Below, piece by piece: positions 25,811-37,196 of a stretch of 64,000 bases of DNA. The stretch is taken from contig NC_081406.1 in the NCBI RefSeq assembly GCF_030272615.1, positions 474,843,400-474,907,399 of the forward strand, read 5' to 3'. Each line of letters starts with the position of its first letter. The first letter of the stretch is position 1. The notes under the pieces are model-generated. The model was not told the origin of the DNA. It ran no database searches and saw only the letters and a list, made by a program, of their open reading frames with translations. This DNA is from Cryptomeria japonica. Its lineage: Eukaryota > Streptophyta > Pinopsida > Cupressales > Cupressaceae. The translations under genes and the position numbers were made by a program.

Positions 25811-26138
25811 GTCCAAAAAATTGTTAAACTTTGACAGACTGTTTCTTCTAATCCAGAACACAAATGACCGATTTGTTTGAACCTGTGGGGTCGCGTGAGG
25901 CTCCTTTACAATGGCCTATCTCAGTTTTTGATGACTCAAAGCCATTTTCAATTGGTAGCATTTTTTCGCCTGCTCCAAAAATCATCAGTTGCATGCAATG
26001 CAAAGTTGCAAGATAGGCTATAATTGATTTGGTTCGTCGTGTGCACAAACCGACGTCACAAGCGTGTCCGGGTGGGAAGGTTTATGTTAGACATGCTCCT
26101 CTCATGCAACCCAAAGCATCGAAACATCGAGAGTCATA
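25691..26138. repeat. Pair of direct repeats of about 90 bp
   Basis: CCGACATCACAAG at 25,691 and CCGACGTCACAAG at 26,050 start matching blocks that share GGTGGGAAGGTTTA, GCTCCTCTCATGCA-like and CCCAAAGCATCGAAAC segments. The offset is 359 bp. The copies differ at scattered sites. Confidence 0.75.
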
Positions 26139-26196
26139 TCCAATAATGGCAATAATGATAATTTTTGCTCAAATTGTATCTAGACTCAATCCATGA
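25864..26196 (+). pseudogene. Small unknown coding remnant with one internal stop
   Basis: From ATG 25864 the frame reads MTDLFEPVGSREAPLQWPIS, FSIGSIFSPAPKIISCMQCK, a TAG at 26014-26016, then LVRRVHKPTSQACPGGKVYV and on to TGA 26194-26196. Composition and the repeat of its second half at 25,691 suggest real former coding sequence. The CxxC (CMQC) could be part of a metal-binding motif. It lies between the gene ending at 25,122 and the convergent transposase-like gene, so it may be a last exon of the former or part of the same element. Confidence 0.4.
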
Positions 26197-26369
26197 CTCA
26201 TATGACCCGATAATGACTCAGATAATTCTCCATGATTATACAAGAATCAAGAATTCTCATGATTGACCTTATCAATAATGGTCATGATTGACCTTATCAC
26301 ATCACATAAACTCAAAACATAGTCACAAAACATAGACACAAAAAATAGTCACAAAACATTGTCACATAT

Positions 26370-26625
26370 TATTCAAAAATTTGCCTCTAAATATGGTCAA
26401 ATCAGCTCTTGGCTATTTGAATATACAAAAAAATATCTTACAAATCATCTCATGGGCTTTTATACAAAATTTGGCATTGCAAAATGTGCGATTCAGCTCA
26501 TCGCCATTTTAATATACAAATTTTGGCATCTAAATATGTACAAATCAGCTCATTGCCATTTAAATATACAAAATTATGCCCCTAAACATGTAAAAATCAG
26601 CTCATGGGCATTTATACATACAAAA
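26370..26625. repeat. Degenerate tandem repeat, units of about 60 bp
   Basis: CAAATCAGCTC, ATTCAGCTCATCGCCATTT, CAAATCAGCTCATTGCCATTT and AAATCAGCTCATGGGCATTT recur, each followed by an ATATACAAA-type block and a CC(T/C)CTAAA(T/C)ATGT-type block. I count four to five units. It lies just beyond the 3' end of the minus-strand transposase-like gene. Confidence 0.65.
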
Positions 26626-26695
26626 AATAAATATAGAACAACTCGTCGATGATATATACAAAATTTTAAAAATCATTCTACTCTGAACCATAAAA

Positions 26696-29617
26696 TCAAT
26701 CAAGTGTGCCTTCAAGATCGACTCTAACCCGTATTGTGTCAAGTATTGCTTCATGGTCAGATTCATGAACTTTCCATAAAATCTTGTTATGAGGTCTACC
26801 ACGATACTTCAACAAATGAATATTTGTTGCAACAACAAGGTTAGAGAAATGAAGAATATGTCTGAATGTTTCAAATTCCTCGAACAACCAAACATTAGAA
26901 TTCTTGATAGGGTATCTCCTAAGCCATGTTCCTATCACGACAACAGACCCTATTGGGTACTCAATACCCTCTCCATCAATGATTGTGGTTGTCAATTTTT
27001 TTTAGGCCCAACACAATGACACAAATAGTAATCCATTCCTTCTTCATTGTTCTCTTCTGCAACAACTGTATACACATGACCTGCATTTTATAAAGTGATA
27101 ATTAATACCAAAAATAAAGTGTGATGTACAACAAAATGAACCAAAAAGAATACTTGCAAAAACAATAACTCAAAAAATCAACTGAATCCACTAGGTCGGA
27201 TACATGGTCAAAATCCACTGATGTCTCCATCTGGCTCATTTGTAGTGCTTTGGGAATTTGATATGTATCAATGGGAACCAATGACCTACAAGACCATTTG
27301 TCAACCCACTCTTGTGATTCACATTCTTCCCACAAATAATACATGCATGAAGAGAAAAAACATACTATGGTCTATCTCATATAAATTACTAGTGAATTTG
27401 CATTTGAACTCATAAATGAGTTCATGTCACTCGATCTTGCAACTGTACAACAATCCAGATAGTTTTCAATGTTAGATTCAGTGATCAACCAAAAATATCT
27501 ACAAACCATTGACGTACTTGGATTACCTGGACCCATCATAGACTTACACCATCGCACAATTGTTTTTGCATCTATCAACTCAGCACCACCTTCATACTTC
27601 AATTCTTCTCTAGCTAGGGCTCTTTTTACACATGATCCTGCACCATCGTGCTCTCCCTTACCATGTCCAACCTTAGTGAAATTCCAAAAAATTTGTACAC
27701 CGCTTGTCATATGCATCCTTGTCAACCAATAAAACATCCTTGCATTCTTCAATTGTGCGGTGCAATTATCTGAACATATTAAATGTCGGTTGTATTGTAT
27801 GTTTCTTTCCTTTAAATTATCATAGAAAACTTTAAAGAATCCTTGTACAAACTCCATTGAATGAGTACGATCATCACTTATGGAGAAGTGGTACTCTCTT
27901 ACAACCTTTCTATCCTCCTTTGTGCTATCATTTGCATGCATGAATATTATGTGTACAAAAATAAAAACTTGTGTAGAATGATAATACATAGATTTCACTT
28001 CATTTTGAGGTTGTAGTGTATAATTTTCAGCAGAATCAATGATAGAGACAATGGTGCCAAGAGGAAATGTGTCCTTATGTAACTTGAATTGCTCACATAA
28101 TCATCGAGCTCTATGTGTATGCATTATGTACCCATAAACTAGTTTCTCTTGAAATATTTTCATAAATTCAGCTACACATATATCATTTTTCACTAGCTCA
28201 CATCTCTTCAAATCTTTTCCATCTTTAACTCCATATGTGACTGTCTTGTATTTTCCAAAAGAAACTAGTTTCCTACCAATTTCATGTGTGCTCTCCAAAT
28301 GTACACATCTTGGTAAATATTGCAAACCACCACATATAGCACAAAAACCTTCCAAACAAGGGATATTATAATAAATGCAACCATCATGTCTAATACATAG
28401 CACACTTGAAATAAATTCTCTTACCAACTTAGGAGGTGCTTGTATATTGCATTCCTGCAAAACATAGTTAGTATGCAAAGTAGAACAAATATGATGAAAA
28501 ATATCATAGTGCATGGAAAATTCAATACGCATCTTACAACAACACGTGGTGCATACATGATTAATCTTAATATAAAAAGGTTTTGCCATTTCAAAAAATC
28601 TTTGAGAAATTCTTATTTGATGAAACTTTTGAAGGAATCTTTCATAAAATTTTGTTTTTGTCATATCTAAATAGTGTTTGGCATGTGGATCACGATTTGT
28701 AGACCCAATTCGCCTTCTAACAACATCTCTTTGGTTGGGCGAAACTCTTATGTTGTCATGCCAAAAATTTTCAATTAATGTTCTTAGTGCATCAACAACA
28801 ACCTTGTCTTTGTGTGGTAGTCTACCCAAGAATGCCCAAAGAGAATTATTGTTAGGTTCCTCTATTTTTTCTCACCTTTTTAATGCTTTACTTAATGTTG
28901 TTCTACTAATGTTTAATGGTGTACTTGTTTTGCTTATCAAACGATCTTTTTTTATTTTCTTGCTCATTATGGTTGATGTAATGGCACATTGAATAGCATT
29001 AGAATGTTCAGTACATGATTTTGAACCAATAGCTTGATATGCATCAAATAAATTTCTCACAATAGTTCTTTCATTGTTACTTTCAGATGATCTTAGGCCT
29101 ATAATTTTCATTGTCTCTCTAAAATTCAAATTTTTAATCATTTGAACAGTTAATTGACATCTTGCGGTTTGATTTAAGTTTTCAAAATAGTTTTGCCATA
29201 TTCTTTTAACCATTCTCCTACAAGTTCTTTCATTCATTTTATCGGGCATTGGCTTCAATATATTCTCATCAATGTCAATTAGATACTTTGGTTTCCTACA
29301 AATGATTCTAGGAGGTGTTAACATCGGTGCATTGTGTCCATTCAATTCATCAAATAGAGAATGTGTACATTCATCATTTAATTGATTATCAATATGACAT
29401 CTTCTTCAATTGCATTAGGTTCATACGGTAAATCAAATGTCTCTTCTTCAATTGCATTAGGTGCATTATGTTTGTTTGGTAAATCAAATTGAGATGTTGA
29501 GGATGACATACCTTGTTCTCCCATTGTTCTTATGTCACATAATTTCTTCATACATTGCCTTTGTCTTTCCTTTTCAGCCTCTTGTTGTTCCATCGTTCCT
29601 TGCTTGTTCTTTCCCAT
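26696..29617 (-). pseudogene. DDE-transposase-like gene of an unassigned superfamily, decayed
   Basis: Reading leftward from ATG 29617 one frame runs through a Gln/Glu-rich start (QQEAEKERQRQCMKKLCDI), a basic region with a possible helix-turn-helix, then FWHDNIRVSPNQRDVVRRRI, KHYLDMTKTKFYERFLQKF, CTTCCCKMRIEFSMHYD and CAICGGLQYLPRC (Cys-rich), and a core with SISDDRTHSMEFVQ, LICSDNCTAQLKNARMFYWL, and FTKVGHGKGEHDGAGSCVKR. The SDDR, SDNC and HGKGEHDGAG positions look like a DDE-type catalytic core; this pattern recurs in uncharacterised plant, fungal and animal transposase-like proteins, but I cannot name the superfamily. Stops at 29,378, 28,872, 28,101 and 27,372 break it, and an intron about 27,150-27,060 seems to precede the last part (GEGIEYPIGSVVVIGTWLRR). 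It would cut and paste its own element. Confidence 0.6.
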
Positions 29618-30139
29618 GGTTGATATTGGTTGTCCTAAATAGAATCATATTACATATATATGTAAACAAAAGTTCATAAACAAACAAATAACCATAAATA
29701 TGCATCTTATTATTTTTTTGAATCAAAACTATTAAGCAATCACAATAATATTGACAAAACTAATAAGAACAACAATTCAATCTTTAAAATCATGCAAAAA
29801 CAAAAAATTCACTTACTTCTATGTATAAAACTGTGATAGAAGTGCATACACAGTTGCAGTGGGGCCCTCAACGACCTCAAAACCTTATTTTGAGGCCGTT
29901 GAGGCTCTTGGGAAAATAAAACTATGTCTAAGTACCCCGTACACGGTAAATTAATAACCGCGTGCACGTTGTTAGTCCCTAAAATGTTGGCAAGCCCAAC
30001 GGTATTTTTTTTCACCCTGTATGTGCTTATAACTCATAATTAGCACGTACGTGCTCTTACGCCTTAAAAATGTTATGGTAGGGCAGCGAACTAATAGGCT
30101 CAGTACCCCGTATATGCTATTTGTGGTAAAGAAAATGTG
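29618..30139. other. Noncoding DNA with a strong hairpin and GTACCCCGTA-like repeats
   Basis: No gene is seen. CCTCAACGACCTCAAAA (29,866-29,882) pairs with TTTTGAGGCCGTTGAGG (29,888-29,904), 16 of 17 positions, loop CCTTA. From 29,932 to 30,120 variants of AGTACCCCGTAYRYGC recur (29,932; 30,016; 30,042 as the palindrome AGCACGTACGTGCT; 30,102). Both could be the terminal or subterminal part of the transposon whose gene ends at 29,617. Confidence 0.5.
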
Positions 30140-30149
30140 AAGGAAAAGG

Positions 30150-30192
<43 letters not shown>

Positions 30193-30346
30193 GGCATGGA
30201 GGAAGGGAGAAGGGGAGAGAGGGGGAGAGAGGTAGAGGGAGGGAGAGAGAGAGAGAGAGAGGAGAGAGAGTGAGAGAGAGGGAGGGAGAGAAGAAGAGAG
30301 AGAGGGATGGGGTATGGAGGAATGGAGAAGGGGAGAGAGAGAGAGA
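30140..30346. repeat. GA microsatellite, left half, split by an LTR element
   Basis: A purine tract of GA runs and GGGA interruptions ends at the LTR at 30,347 and resumes on the other side of the element at 38,335. ORFs 29972-30358 and 30117-30500 on the minus strand are Ser/Leu-rich readings of it. Confidence 0.85.
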
Positions 30347-31485
30347 TGTTAGGCCCAATATGGAAAGCTAATGTACTGAGAGGGGAGGGGTGAATCAGTA
30401 CTTCAAAACATTTCTTCAACAATATCTTTACTATTATGCATAAACTGAATAGTGCAGTAACATAATATAAAACTAAAACAGATAGATAACAATCATACAT
30501 GATTCACTCCATAACACATATATTTTGGTTACGCAGAAACTCTTGGTTAGAGAGAAAAACTGCGGTGGGGATGGCACCCACAACTTCACTACTACAATAA
30601 TAAAGAGTGCTCAGTTAGAGCTACATGTTTAGCTATTTCTGATAGCATACCCTGTTAGGAGTAACAAGATCTCTTAGATCTACCTTGCTAAAGGATTTTA
30701 CAAAACTTCATCTAAATGCTGCACCTGGTTAGAGGCTTTACAATTTATAGACTTGATTAGAGTCTTTTACCCTGTTAAAGGTTTCTCTTACAACTTCAAA
30801 ATATTACAATAAAATCATTATAAATATCTGCAACTTTACATCTAGAATGTTATAGCAGATTCTATGTGCTCAGAATAAGTTACCTTGCTTATAGCATACC
30901 TCAGTAACCCATATAGTAACTCGGTAAACCCTTCTGTTTACTCTGTTCTTCGATTGTTCTCTAAAAACCTTCTCGGTGACCTCTGTGTCTCTGTAACAGT
31001 CTTCTCATACTCATGCACAAACCTTTAACTCGTAACTCATGCTATATAAATAGATCTCTTATGACGGTGATCCAATTCATTGCTTCGATCTTACAAACAC
31101 AATTTATTGAATGAATAACCATGCAAAATATTTCATTGGTTAGATAACCTCAAAATCATACACAATCTTTAAGTGCAATTTCCAATGTGATAACGGTTAG
31201 CTATGCCTCGATCTTGTAACACATTTTCATATGCATGTCTAGGTTCAATGAATCTGGTAACACGTTTCACTCGGTGTAAATCAACTCGATGTGTCATCTT
31301 TGCTGCTCGGTAGACATGTAAAGATACTCGGTAGACAACTCGGTGTATACTGCATTCTGTGACTGCTTTCTTCTGTAACCGACTAAACTGTACATACCGA
31401 CTGAATATTTCGGTAATAGATAACCGACTAGAGTATATAGTATAAATTTGACATAAAACTAATGGCAATCTGACAAGTAGTAACA
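30347..31485 (-). repeat. 3' LTR (element orientation) of the pol-less retrotransposon
   Basis: It matches 37,197-38,334 along its whole length with scattered substitutions and a 1 bp length change. It would carry the polyadenylation signals in the minus orientation. ORFs predicted inside on either strand (31,169-31,486; 31,428 onward) are not supported. Confidence 0.9.
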
Positions 31486-32072
31486 ATCTCCTCTTTTGAC
31501 ATTAGTTGAGATGTTTGACAAAAAATACTTTCAAAGTTATAACTAAATAATCTATATACTTGCAAAATTTGACTATACTGATAGTATATACGATAGTCAA
31601 TAAAATAATATATCAGATATACTCCCCTTATCAATATACTATACATAACTCTGATTTTGCATGCTTGGTGATCTGTTCTTGTGCTTTGCTTACTATTTTG
31701 TATACTGCTCGGTTCACTTCTCTTGGATATTTTTCTTGCACTGCTCGGTATACTCCCCCTGTATACTATACTCTGAATACTATACCATTCTCTCAATACT
31801 GTATCACTCCCATAGTACTGCAACATATTACTCCACAAATATAGTATCACTCCCCCTTTTTGACAAACATCAAAAACTTAATTTTCATTCGGGGGCGGTA
31901 ACTGGTCAAAAATGGATTTGTACTTGGTCCAGGCGTCGGTGAGAGCGACAGAGAGTGCATCCTTTACACTGTTCATTAAATAATTCTATTCTTGAATATC
32001 AACCAATAGTGATATTAAGCCATCTAGAGTGCTTCCCTCTTGAGTAGTAGATAAGGAGGTGGCTCAGTTGAT

Positions 32073-35000
32073 CTATTCTTGGACTGATGAAAGATGTGGA
32101 AGGAATAATGTCTGAAGGGTCATTATGTCCATCCAGATCTTGTGTTCTTCATTTCTTAAGTCCAATTGTTGAGCCATGAGCTGTTGAAGCTTTGTATAAA
32201 AATTCTGAACTGAATTTGTCTTGGTGGTCAACTTATTTGAGAGATTGGTGATCTCTTTCTCAACTGTCTCTGTTTTATTCTTAATGTCTTTAATGAATAA
32301 AGAAAATGTGCAGAGTTTCTGAAATAAATAATGAATGTGCTTGAGTTGAGGAGTCAACTTAGCAATAAATTTGACAAGTTTAACTTTGCCAATAGCTATA
32401 GCTTTTTGTACCTCTTCTATCATCTTGGCAGTGAGCTCTTTGTCTTTCAGCTTGCTCAAATACTCTGATGCATCTACTCCAGATGTCTCTATCTTTGTTA
32501 GGAGTTCATCTAGTTGAATGTGGATGGCTGCATCAGTTGATACTGTAGCTTCAGGTAGCATATCTATTAAAAGTGCTTTTACCTTTTGAAGTACTTTATT
32601 TTTCTTTTGAATGGCCATTTGCTTCTCTTGTTCAGCCTTTGCTTTGCATAGTTCACCGAAATCAATGAGTGCTTGCCCCTTTAATTTTGCTATGTCTACA
32701 TTGGGCAACACTATGGGTTTTGACAAATCAACTTTAAAACTATGCTTCTTCACTTTCTTTTCTTTACCTTTCACCGATGGGACTAAGATAATGGCTTGTG
32801 AGGCTTGATGACCCTCGGTAGGTTGCTCGGTAGAGGCAACACTTTGATCGGTTCCTTTAGCCTCTGTAGAGTCCTTTGGTGTCTAGGTACTTGGTGTCTC
32901 AGTTGCAACATTCTCAGTGTTAGAAGGTGCTTGAGATGTTTGTTCTTGAGTAGTACCTTCTCCTGTTGCAGACTTGTGACCTTTATTGCCTTGATTTGTA
33001 TCCTGAGGAGTTTTGGTTGAGACAGGTTGCTTGACCAGTGGATAAGGCTGAACTTGTTCCAAAATGGATTCACTAGATACAAGTTTTGCATATGCAGTGC
33101 CTTCTATCATTTCCTATTCCGGTGCCTCTAAATCCATGACATCTTCATCTATTTGAATGGTGTCAGCAGGGTCTTGTTTGGTAGCATCAGGACCTTGCTC
33201 GGTGACATCGGGATCGTGCTCGGTGACATCAACGATTTCAACTGTAGCTTGCTCACCGACATCCTTGATTTTGAAGATTTCCTGCCACTTTGATTTAGTC
33301 TCATTTTCCACTTCAATATATAGCCCATTCATCAGTTTTAAGGCTCTCTATTTGACAAGAAACTTAGAATTGTAGGTTGTCAAATGTGCCTTTATTTCTG
33401 CTACTCACATATCAGGGAATAAATGAACCAGACTTCTCTCTCTGATTTGTTTCTCTGAGTCCATTGCATACTTCCACCTATTATCAATATGCAGATATAG
33501 TTCATTTGGAAGTGACTTAGCTAGTTCCAATGGAGCTAACCGAAACTTTAGAAGTGTGCAGATGACAACTTCTTCAATTTGTCTCTTTTCATCATTGTTC
33601 CTGGTTTCATACTCGACATATCTAAATCCTCCAAATCCACCACATTCTTTCAAATTAGCACAAAAGTTTTCAACACTATGTATATTTACCTTCTTGCTCT
33701 TGACAATCTGAAATTTTCTTGCATCTGCTGATTCGGTATCACTAGACTCTTTTGCCAAAATGAGTCTCTGAGTAGATTTCTTGTATGTCTTTGTTACCTT
33801 GAGAATAGTAACACTCTTTGTCTTCTTACTCGGTGAGGCTGCAGATGCTCTAATGTTAGGTTGTTTTATTGGAGGTGGAGTCGGTGAGACTTTTGATGTG
33901 TCATGTTTCTTTCTCTTTAACACTTTACCCTTAGGCAATTCAGTGCTCAGTGTTATAGCTGCCTCTTGGGCTTCAGATTCCTCTTTGGTAATGGCAATGG
34001 TGCCTTTGACAGGTGTAGAGCAAGATTCTTCTCCGAATTTCTCTGACAACGCTTTTATCATTTTTGTTGCCTTTCTTGTAGCTTTGGGTACTACGATGCT
34101 CATCTTTACCTTTTCCTTTACTTCCTCATAGGTACCATACCTCAGCTCGGTAGCATGTCTGGGCAATGTAAGAAATGCATCAATTTGTTGTTTTGTGATG
34201 TCAAAATCAATCTCGTAACCCATTGGTGACAAAGATTGAGTCCTCGGTTCCACAACATTCACATAACAGTAATTGGTGTCAACTTCAAAACATATATCAT
34301 TTTTGTATTTCTCTACTAGCTGGGGTGGAATCCTATATCTGTTATGCATTTTCTCTTGAAATTTGCTGAAGTAATCATCCATGATATCATTGAAATTATC
34401 ACCTAACTTCTTAATGAAGTCATTTATCTGATGGGTGATTGGTCGGTGTAGCTCCCAAACAACTTTACCGACTGATGGAAAGAATTTTTCAAAGTAGAAA
34501 AACATGCATACCAGTAGTGATCCAAAATTTAGAGTATTAGCCAAGTTTTTCTTCTTCGGCTTTCTGATGGTGTTTAGATTTTCAAATAGGTTCTTCAGCA
34601 ATACCTCGCATAGGTCAATTTTCATTCCCTTTTTCACAATTTTGTAAGCCAAGTTTACTGCTGCACAAGGAACACTGTTTTCCCTTGCCGATTGGAAGAA
34701 ATAGTAGCCCATTACTCTAATGGCAAATTTTAGTTCTTCATCAGTGACATTATTCAGTTTCAATCCTCTGCAATCAGATTCCACTCCGGTTAAATTGATC
34801 AATTCCTTCTGTGATATCATCTTCTGGGCTCGGGCATGATCATAGATAGGGTAACCGGTAATTAGATGAATGATTTCCTTGGTAATCTTAAATGGTTGTT
34901 CTTCTAGCCACATGAAATCATCGTGAACTCTTCTCAGAACAAACTTGACACACTGGGGTTTGAACACATGAGGATAGGTTAGGCTTCAGTTAGCCCCTTG

Positions 35001-35263
35001 ACTTTGATGTGCTCATACTTGTTGTTCAATACACCATCAGTACATAGCTCATCATAGGTGTCTCTGATTTCCACATGACCGAGTTCTTCAACACGACATT
35101 TGGTGAAGAATCTCACATCTTTGACTAGTAACACTTTGTCCAGGATGAGTAAAAAGGCGGTTTTGTCATCCGGTTCAGAAGCAACTTTGGGGGTCAAAGA
35201 TTATTTCAGTGAGGGCTTCTCTACATTCTTGACAACTATGGGATCTTGGATCTTGGGCATCAT
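32073..35263 (-). pseudogene. Large ORF of unknown function in the pol-less LTR element
   Basis: The frame opens at ATG 35263 (MMPKIQDPIVVKN). After a TAA near 35,205 and a frame slip near 34,977 it runs in a single frame to 32,073 with stops at about 33,405, 33,355, 33,114 and 32,883, for about 1060 codons. The first part (FKPQCVKFVLRRVHDDFMWL, ITGYPIYDHARAQKMISQKE, FGSLLVCMFFYFEKFFP) looks globular. The middle is basic and Ser/Thr/Pro-rich, and the last third is a Lys-rich coiled coil (KAKAEQEKQMAIQKKNKVLQ). I find no protease, RT, RNase H or integrase motif. I cannot assign a family; it resembles ORFs of other plant elements with gag-like or plant-mobile-like proteins only in general style. 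A structural or partner-binding role is a guess. Confidence 0.65.
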
Positions 35264-35782
35264 TTGAAGATTTCAGATAAAAAACTAACAAAGAGTCCTT
35301 AGGGTTTCATAGTTTCAAATGACAGACACTTTATACTTAGCAGATAATGGCAACTAGATAAGATCGGTAAACCAACTTAACAATGTGTCGAGATTTGATG
35401 TAAATACCTTGAATTTTCTTTGTAGGAGGTTTTGATTGCCTTTAATTCGCTTGCTCTGCTTTCTCAAAAACTTGGTAAGTGTAAATGACCATGAAAATGC
35501 TTTTAAGTACACAAAATACCTTATCGGGCTCCGTGCGGGTTAAGTCAAAACATTAAATGCACTCGGTTCTTCTTTAACTGATTTTTTTTTTTTAACCGAG
35601 TAACCAACCTTCCTTCATTTACTGACTTGACAAGCTTCCTGTATAGTGCTTCAAAGACTGATATAATTTCAAACTTACTATTACATCTTAACTATGCAAA
35701 TTTTTGAATTAAGTACATAATAGAATAGGAACTGTTAAGATTTTAACCTTCAGAGAATGCAGTCCCTTCATATCTTTACTGA

Positions 35783-37134
35783 TTAATTTGGAATAGGTGC
35801 ACCTAACTCGGTAGGTAAGGTGCTTTCTTCATTTGACACAATTTCCTTGTTTTTCCAAATCATCTTTAATTTTTCTTTTATTTCTTCAGTGCTTTTTCTA
35901 GGTTGATCTCTGCAATCTCCAGCTAAGTGTCTAGCTTTGTGACAATGAAAACATGTCATACCACGATTTCTCCATGATCTTTGGTTGTACATCCCAAACC
36001 TTATAAAACAGTTGGCACTTATATGTCCATATCTTCCACAACATTCACACCACATCCTTGTATTGTAATCCCATGGTACTGCAAAATACTATCGATAAGG
36101 ATCTGTGTGAGCTCGACAACCTCTAGCATTTGCTCGGTGTGCATACCACATATGGTTATTTTGCTTAGACCAACACTTTTCGGTACTATGTCCATATCTA
36201 TTGCAGTTTTTACAAAACCCTTTGAATTTTGCCTTCTAATAATTTTTAATAGACTTTGTCCTACATTGATTAGATGTGTGACCATATTTATTACAATTGT
36301 AACAATAATCATTGGACTTAGTGGCATTCGGTTGTTTACCTTTTCTGATTTGGCATATGTTAGTAGTATGACCTTGATTTCCACAATAGTTGCAAATAGG
36401 CTTCTTTCTTTTGATGTTCTTCTTGTTTCCAGCTTGCTTTGATGATTCTCGTCTCTCGGTAGTATGAATTCCTTTTTTGGTAGAGACTTTTCCTTTGTAA
36501 CTGAGTCCTGCATCTTTGTTGGGTCTTCTTGTATTCAGTTGCTCATCCAACATCTTTGATGCTTCATAACTCTTCTTCAGTGTTTCTTTGGATTTCTTCT
36601 CTGATTCAAGTTCATCAGTTAACCTTGATACTTCAAGTTTCAATGCTTGATTCTCATCATTTTTCAGAATTGCTTCATGATGTGCATAACCTAGTTGATC
36701 TGATAGGTTTTGTTGAATTCCAGTTAACCTTGTGATTTCATCATTCTTATCAGATACTAAGACTTCAAGTTGTTGTCTCTCTCTTTCTAGATCTCTTACT
36801 TTATCCTTAGCTGTTCTTAATGCATCTAGATTTCTAGTCATCTGTGTGCTAAAATGTTCATGTTCTCTTTTCATTGCTTGTAGTTGATCAGCCAGTGCTT
36901 TGTTCTTTTCTTTCAATACTCCAATCATTTCTTCAGTCTCTTGAGATACACTATTCTCAGATGATGTCTCAATTTGTTCCACTAACTCTTGAGAGTCCTG
37001 CAAATCATCAGATAATCTTCTTCTCACTTTTAGAGATTTTTGCATTTGCCTTTGCATGTCTGCAATCACTTGATTAGCATGATCCAGCTCTTCTTGCAGA
37101 TACACAATCTTCGAGATTGTTTATAGCCTTCCAT
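35783..37134 (-). pseudogene. Coiled-coil protein with five CCHC zinc knuckles (gag-like)
   Basis: From ATG 37134 (MEGYK) a frame slip before 37,105 leads to a long frame: YLQEELDHANQVIADMQRQM and about 190 residues of heptad-rich coiled coil, a basic linker, then five CX2CX4HX4C knuckles: CNYCGNQGHTTNIC, CYNCNKYGHTSNQC, CKNCNRYGHSTEKC, CECCGRYGHISANC and CFHCHKARHLAGDC. The frame continues through stops at 36,236 and about 36,090 and ends TAA near 35,783. CCHC knuckles bind retroelement RNA; five in a row is unusual, since Copia gag normally has one. I do not see a UBN2/capsid domain. As the first ORF after the primer site it should pack the element's RNA. The two stops mean this copy is inactive. 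Confidence 0.8.
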
Positions 37135-37182
37135 TGATAAGATCTTTATCTTTAGGTAGTTAAACCCTTTTCCAAGATTCAA

Positions 37183-37194
37183 GCTCTGATACCA
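37183..37194 (-). promoter_or_regulatory. Primer-binding site, initiator-Met tRNA type
   Basis: The minus strand reads TGGTATCAGAGC two bases after the 5' LTR end, the standard plant Copia-type primer site complementary to the 3' end of initiator tRNA-Met. It fixes the element's orientation as leftward. Confidence 0.9.
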
Positions 37195-37196
37195 AT

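Noticed and set aside
33781-34131. Plus-strand ORFs opposite the pol-less element (also 35,981-36,442 and 32,805-33,020)
   Set aside because: Antisense to long minus frames with knuckle or coiled-coil content; no motif of their own.
37183-37194. tRNA-like match to initiator Met
   Set aside because: Only the 12-base primer site is present; there is no tRNA gene around it. The same holds for 45,227 and 49,158.
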